Positions 3,932 to 5,699 of a stretch of 5,699 bases of DNA are shown piece after piece. Source of the DNA: VYDC01 sp034420495 (GTDB lineage Bacteria > Chloroflexota > Dehalococcoidia > UBA2979); NCBI GenBank assembly GCA_034420495.1, contig DAOULG010000253.1:1-5699 (forward strand), read 5' to 3'. The notes under the pieces are model-generated. The model did not search any database, was not told the origin of the DNA, and saw only the letters and a program-made list of their open reading frames with translations. The stretch's first letter is position 1. Each line of letters opens with the position of its first letter. A program made the position numbers and the translations under genes.

Positions 3932-5699
3932 CTACCGGCAGACCTCCAGGCCGAGCTCGTCCAGGTCGTTGTCTGCCACGTCCAGCAGCGCGGCCGGGAT
4001 GCACCCGCTCAACTCGTTGCTGGAGACGTAGAGCACCGCCAGCTCGGGGAGGTCGATCAGCTCGGCGGGGATCGCACCGCTCAGCTGGTTGGTGTCCAGG
4101 TGGAGCTGCTCCAGCCGGATCAGGTCGCCCAGCACGGGCGGTATCTCGCCGTCCAGCCGGTTATTGTCGAGTCGCAGCTGCTCCAGGTTGGCCAGGGCGT
4201 CCAGCTCCGGCGGGATCGGGCCGGAGAGCTCGTTGCGGGCCACGCTCAGGTACTTCAGCTCGGCCAGGTTCCCCAGCTCGGGCGGGATGGCACCGGCGAG
4301 CATGTTCTGGTCCAGGATCAGGTACTCGAGGCTGCCGAGGCTCCCCAGCTCCTCCGGTATGGCGCCGGTCAGCCGGTTCCTGTGGAGGTAGAGCCGCTCC
4401 AGCTTCCCGAGGCTGCCCAGCTCCTCCGGGATCTCTCCCGTCAGGCGGTTGCCGTGGAGATACAGCAGCTCCAGTTCGGAGAGGTTGCCCAGCTCGGGCG
4501 GGATCTCCCCCGTCAGGTCGTTGTCATAGAGGTACAGGCGTTCCAGCCGGGCGAAGCTGCCGTACGCCGACGGGATCTCGCCGGTGAGGCGGTTGCCGTC
4601 CAGCCCCAGCACGACGAGGTTCGACAGGTCGTTCAGCTCGACCGGGATCTCCCCGGTGAACTGGTTCTGCCTGAGCCACAGGAACCTCAGGTTCGTGAGG
4701 TCGCCCAGCTCGGCGGGGATCGTCCCGGTCAGCTCGTTCTCGTCGACGTCCAGGGTCCTGATGTTGACGAGGTTGCCGAGCTCGGCCGGGAGCGTGCCGG
4801 TGAGCTCGTTCTGCCACAGCTCCAGGTTGGTCAGGTTGGTCATGCCGCCGAGCTCGACGGGGATGGGGCCGCTCAGCATGTTGCGGTTGAGCGAGAGGAC
4901 GCGCAGCTCCGGGAGAGCGGTCAACGCGACGGGGATCGCCCCGGTCAGCTCGTTGCCATCGAGATCCAGCACGCTGAGCCTGGCCATGCTGCCCAGCTCG
5001 CTCGGGATCTCGCCGCTGAGCTCGTTGTTCACCAGCCGGAGCACGCGCAGATCCGCCAGCGCGGCGAGCTCCGGCGGAATCGTCCCCGTCAGCTCGTTGT
5101 TCCCCAGATGCAGCGCGCGCAGCCGGGAGAGCCCGGCCAGCCGGGCGGGGATCGTCCCGGCCAGGTCGTTGCTGTCGAGGTAGAGGACGAGCACGCAGCC
5201 GTTACCGTCGGTGGAGACGCCGAACCACTCGTCGACGGGGACGGTCTCGCTGAGCCAGTTGACGCTGTTCCGCCAGTTGGGGCCGTCGGTCGCCGAGTAG
5301 AGGGACTCCAGCGCATCGCGGTCGCGCGCGCACGCCGCCGGGTCGCCGGGGAGACGCAGCGGGTCGGACCACGGCGACCATTCGGGGGTGCCGAAGCGCC
5401 GATCGCTCCGGCCGACGATGAACCAGTACGACGCGCCCGGCGTCAGGTGCGCGACGGTGTGCTGGCTCTGTCCATCGTTGGCCACGCTCACCGACGTGAA
5501 CGCCTGAAGCCAGTCCTCCCCGGTCGCCACGGCGGCCTGATAGTCGGCCGTGGAGAGCCAGCCGATCCGGTAGTAGTCCGCATCTGGTGCGGGGTTCCAG
5601 CTGACGACCACCTCCCCGTCGCGCGATCCCGCGACGGCCTGCGGTTGCGCCCGGCCATCCGGAGGCGACTGCGCCGCCGCCGTCGCCGCACCGGCGGCG
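3932..5699 (-). CDS. Secreted fibronectin type III plus leucine-rich-repeat surface protein, 5' end outside window
   Basis: The frame is open from the TAG at 3932-3934 to the window edge, giving 588 visible residues; the start codon is beyond 5699. A GTG at 5611 is possible on paper but falls inside the first domain (EVVVSWNPAPDADYYRIGW), so I reject it as the start. The visible order is an Ala-rich segment that could end a signal peptide (5655-5698), a fibronectin type III-like domain (about 5345-5650, ending SPWSDPLRLP), an LRR N-terminal cap with DALESLYSATDGPNWRNS and a Cys at each end, 17 plant-type leucine-rich repeats (3971-5194), and a C-terminal cap with GCIP and a final EVCR. Only four cysteines occur in the visible protein, two in each cap, as expected for disulfides in an exported protein. 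Such proteins bind proteins or glycans at the cell surface. The lipoprotein gene follows 40 bases downstream. The class is secure; the ligand and anchoring are unknown. Confidence 0.93.
   Translation of the reverse strand, partial: AAGAATAAAQSPPDGRAQPQAVAGSRDGEVVVSWNPAPDADYYRIGWLSTADYQAAVATGEDWLQAFTSVSVANDGQSQHTVAHLTPGASYWFIVGRSDRRFGTPEWSPWSDPLRLPGDPAACARDRDALESLYSATDGPNWRNSVNWLSETVPVDEWFGVSTDGNGCVLVLYLDSNDLAGTIPARLAGLSRLRALHLGNNELTGTIPPELAALADLRVLRLVNNELSGEIPSELGSMARLSVLDLDGNELTGAIPVALTALPELRVLSLNRNMLSGPIPVELGGMTNLTNLELWQNELTGTLPAELGNLVNIRTLDVDENELTGTIPAELGDLTNLRFLWLRQNQFTGEIPVELNDLSNLVVLGLDGNRLTGEIPSAYGSFARLERLYLYDNDLTGEIPPELGNLSELELLYLHGNRLTGEIPEELGSLGKLERLYLHRNRLTGAIPEELGSLGSLEYLILDQNMLAGAIPPELGNLAELKYLSVARNELSGPIPPELDALANLEQLRLDNNRLDGEIPPVLGDLIRLEQLHLDTNQLSGAIPAELIDLPELAVLYVSSNELSGCIPAALLDVADNDLDELGLEVCR
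3971..5194 (-). repeat. 17 tandem 72-bp leucine-rich-repeat units
   Basis: The coding sequence splits into 17 units of exactly 24 codons with no insertion or deletion (17 x 72 = 1224 bases). The consensus is LxxLxLxxNxLTGxIPxELGxLxx. Asn at position 9, Gly at 13 and Pro at 16 are present in all 17 units; position 15 is Ile in all but unit 6 (Leu). This is the plant-specific LRR subclass, which forms a superhelical solenoid with an Asn ladder. At DNA level the units are diverged, except that parts of units 11 and 12 are nearly identical. Confidence 0.95.

Noticed and set aside
2173..4587. 804-codon open frame on the + strand
   Set aside because: It crosses the hypothetical gene, the lipoprotein and half of the LRR gene. 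Its product is Arg/Pro/Gly/Ala low-complexity sequence without motifs, typical of an alternative frame in GC-rich DNA. The LRR and SH3b motifs on the other strand are unmistakable.
3971..5194. Regular 72-base spacing considered as a CRISPR or tandem DNA repeat
   Set aside because: The period is explained fully by 24-codon leucine-rich repeats, and the DNA units are not identical as CRISPR repeats would be.
5609..5611. GTG as start of the LRR protein
   Set aside because: The frame stays open and reads as the first strand of an fnIII-like domain upstream of it (RDGEVVVSW), so the real start lies outside the window.

Overview
The window is compact, very GC-rich bacterial DNA with six protein genes, two of them cut by the window edges, and no RNA gene, IS element or CRISPR array that I can see. 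The organism is not named by any single marker. The mix of a family III CoA-transferase, a crotonase-fold protein, an SH3b lipoprotein and a secreted plant-type leucine-rich-repeat protein ending in a 'GCIP...C' cap reminds me most of marine or soil Chloroflexota (Dehalococcoidia/SAR202-like). A high-GC actinobacterium or other environmental lineage is also possible. This assignment is inference and of low confidence.

Layout. Positions 1-174 (+) hold the last 57 codons of a CaiB/BaiF family CoA-transferase. It converges on a crotonase-superfamily gene (257-973, -) with an 82-base gap. A 164-base divergent intergenic region (974-1137) follows. It carries a 20-bp direct repeat (17/20 identical, 38 bp apart) lying between two AT-rich -10-like hexamers. 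To its right a two-gene operon runs on the + strand: an alpha/beta hydrolase (1138-1983) and, 4 bases later, an unrecognised helical protein with a GTG start (1988-2935). After an 86-base convergent gap, a second operon runs on the - strand. Its upstream gene is a large fnIII plus leucine-rich-repeat protein (3932 to beyond 5699), followed by an SH3b lipoprotein (3022-3891).

How the genes may work together. The left part has an acyl-CoA theme (CoA-transferase, crotonase), flanked by a hydrolase that may act on a related or unrelated ester or amide. The right part encodes two exported proteins, a lipid-anchored SH3b protein and a secreted repeat-solenoid protein. They probably form a cell-envelope or surface-interaction module. 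No sequence evidence links the two halves.

The most unusual points are these. The alpha/beta hydrolase keeps its serine nucleophile but has Asn where the catalytic His should be. The crotonase protein has only one of the two hydratase glutamates and lacks the usual C-terminal lobe. The LRR solenoid has 17 repeats of exactly 24 residues without one indel. The divergent promoter region holds the duplicated 20-bp motif. I did not find a complete, clearly novel defence or mobile system.
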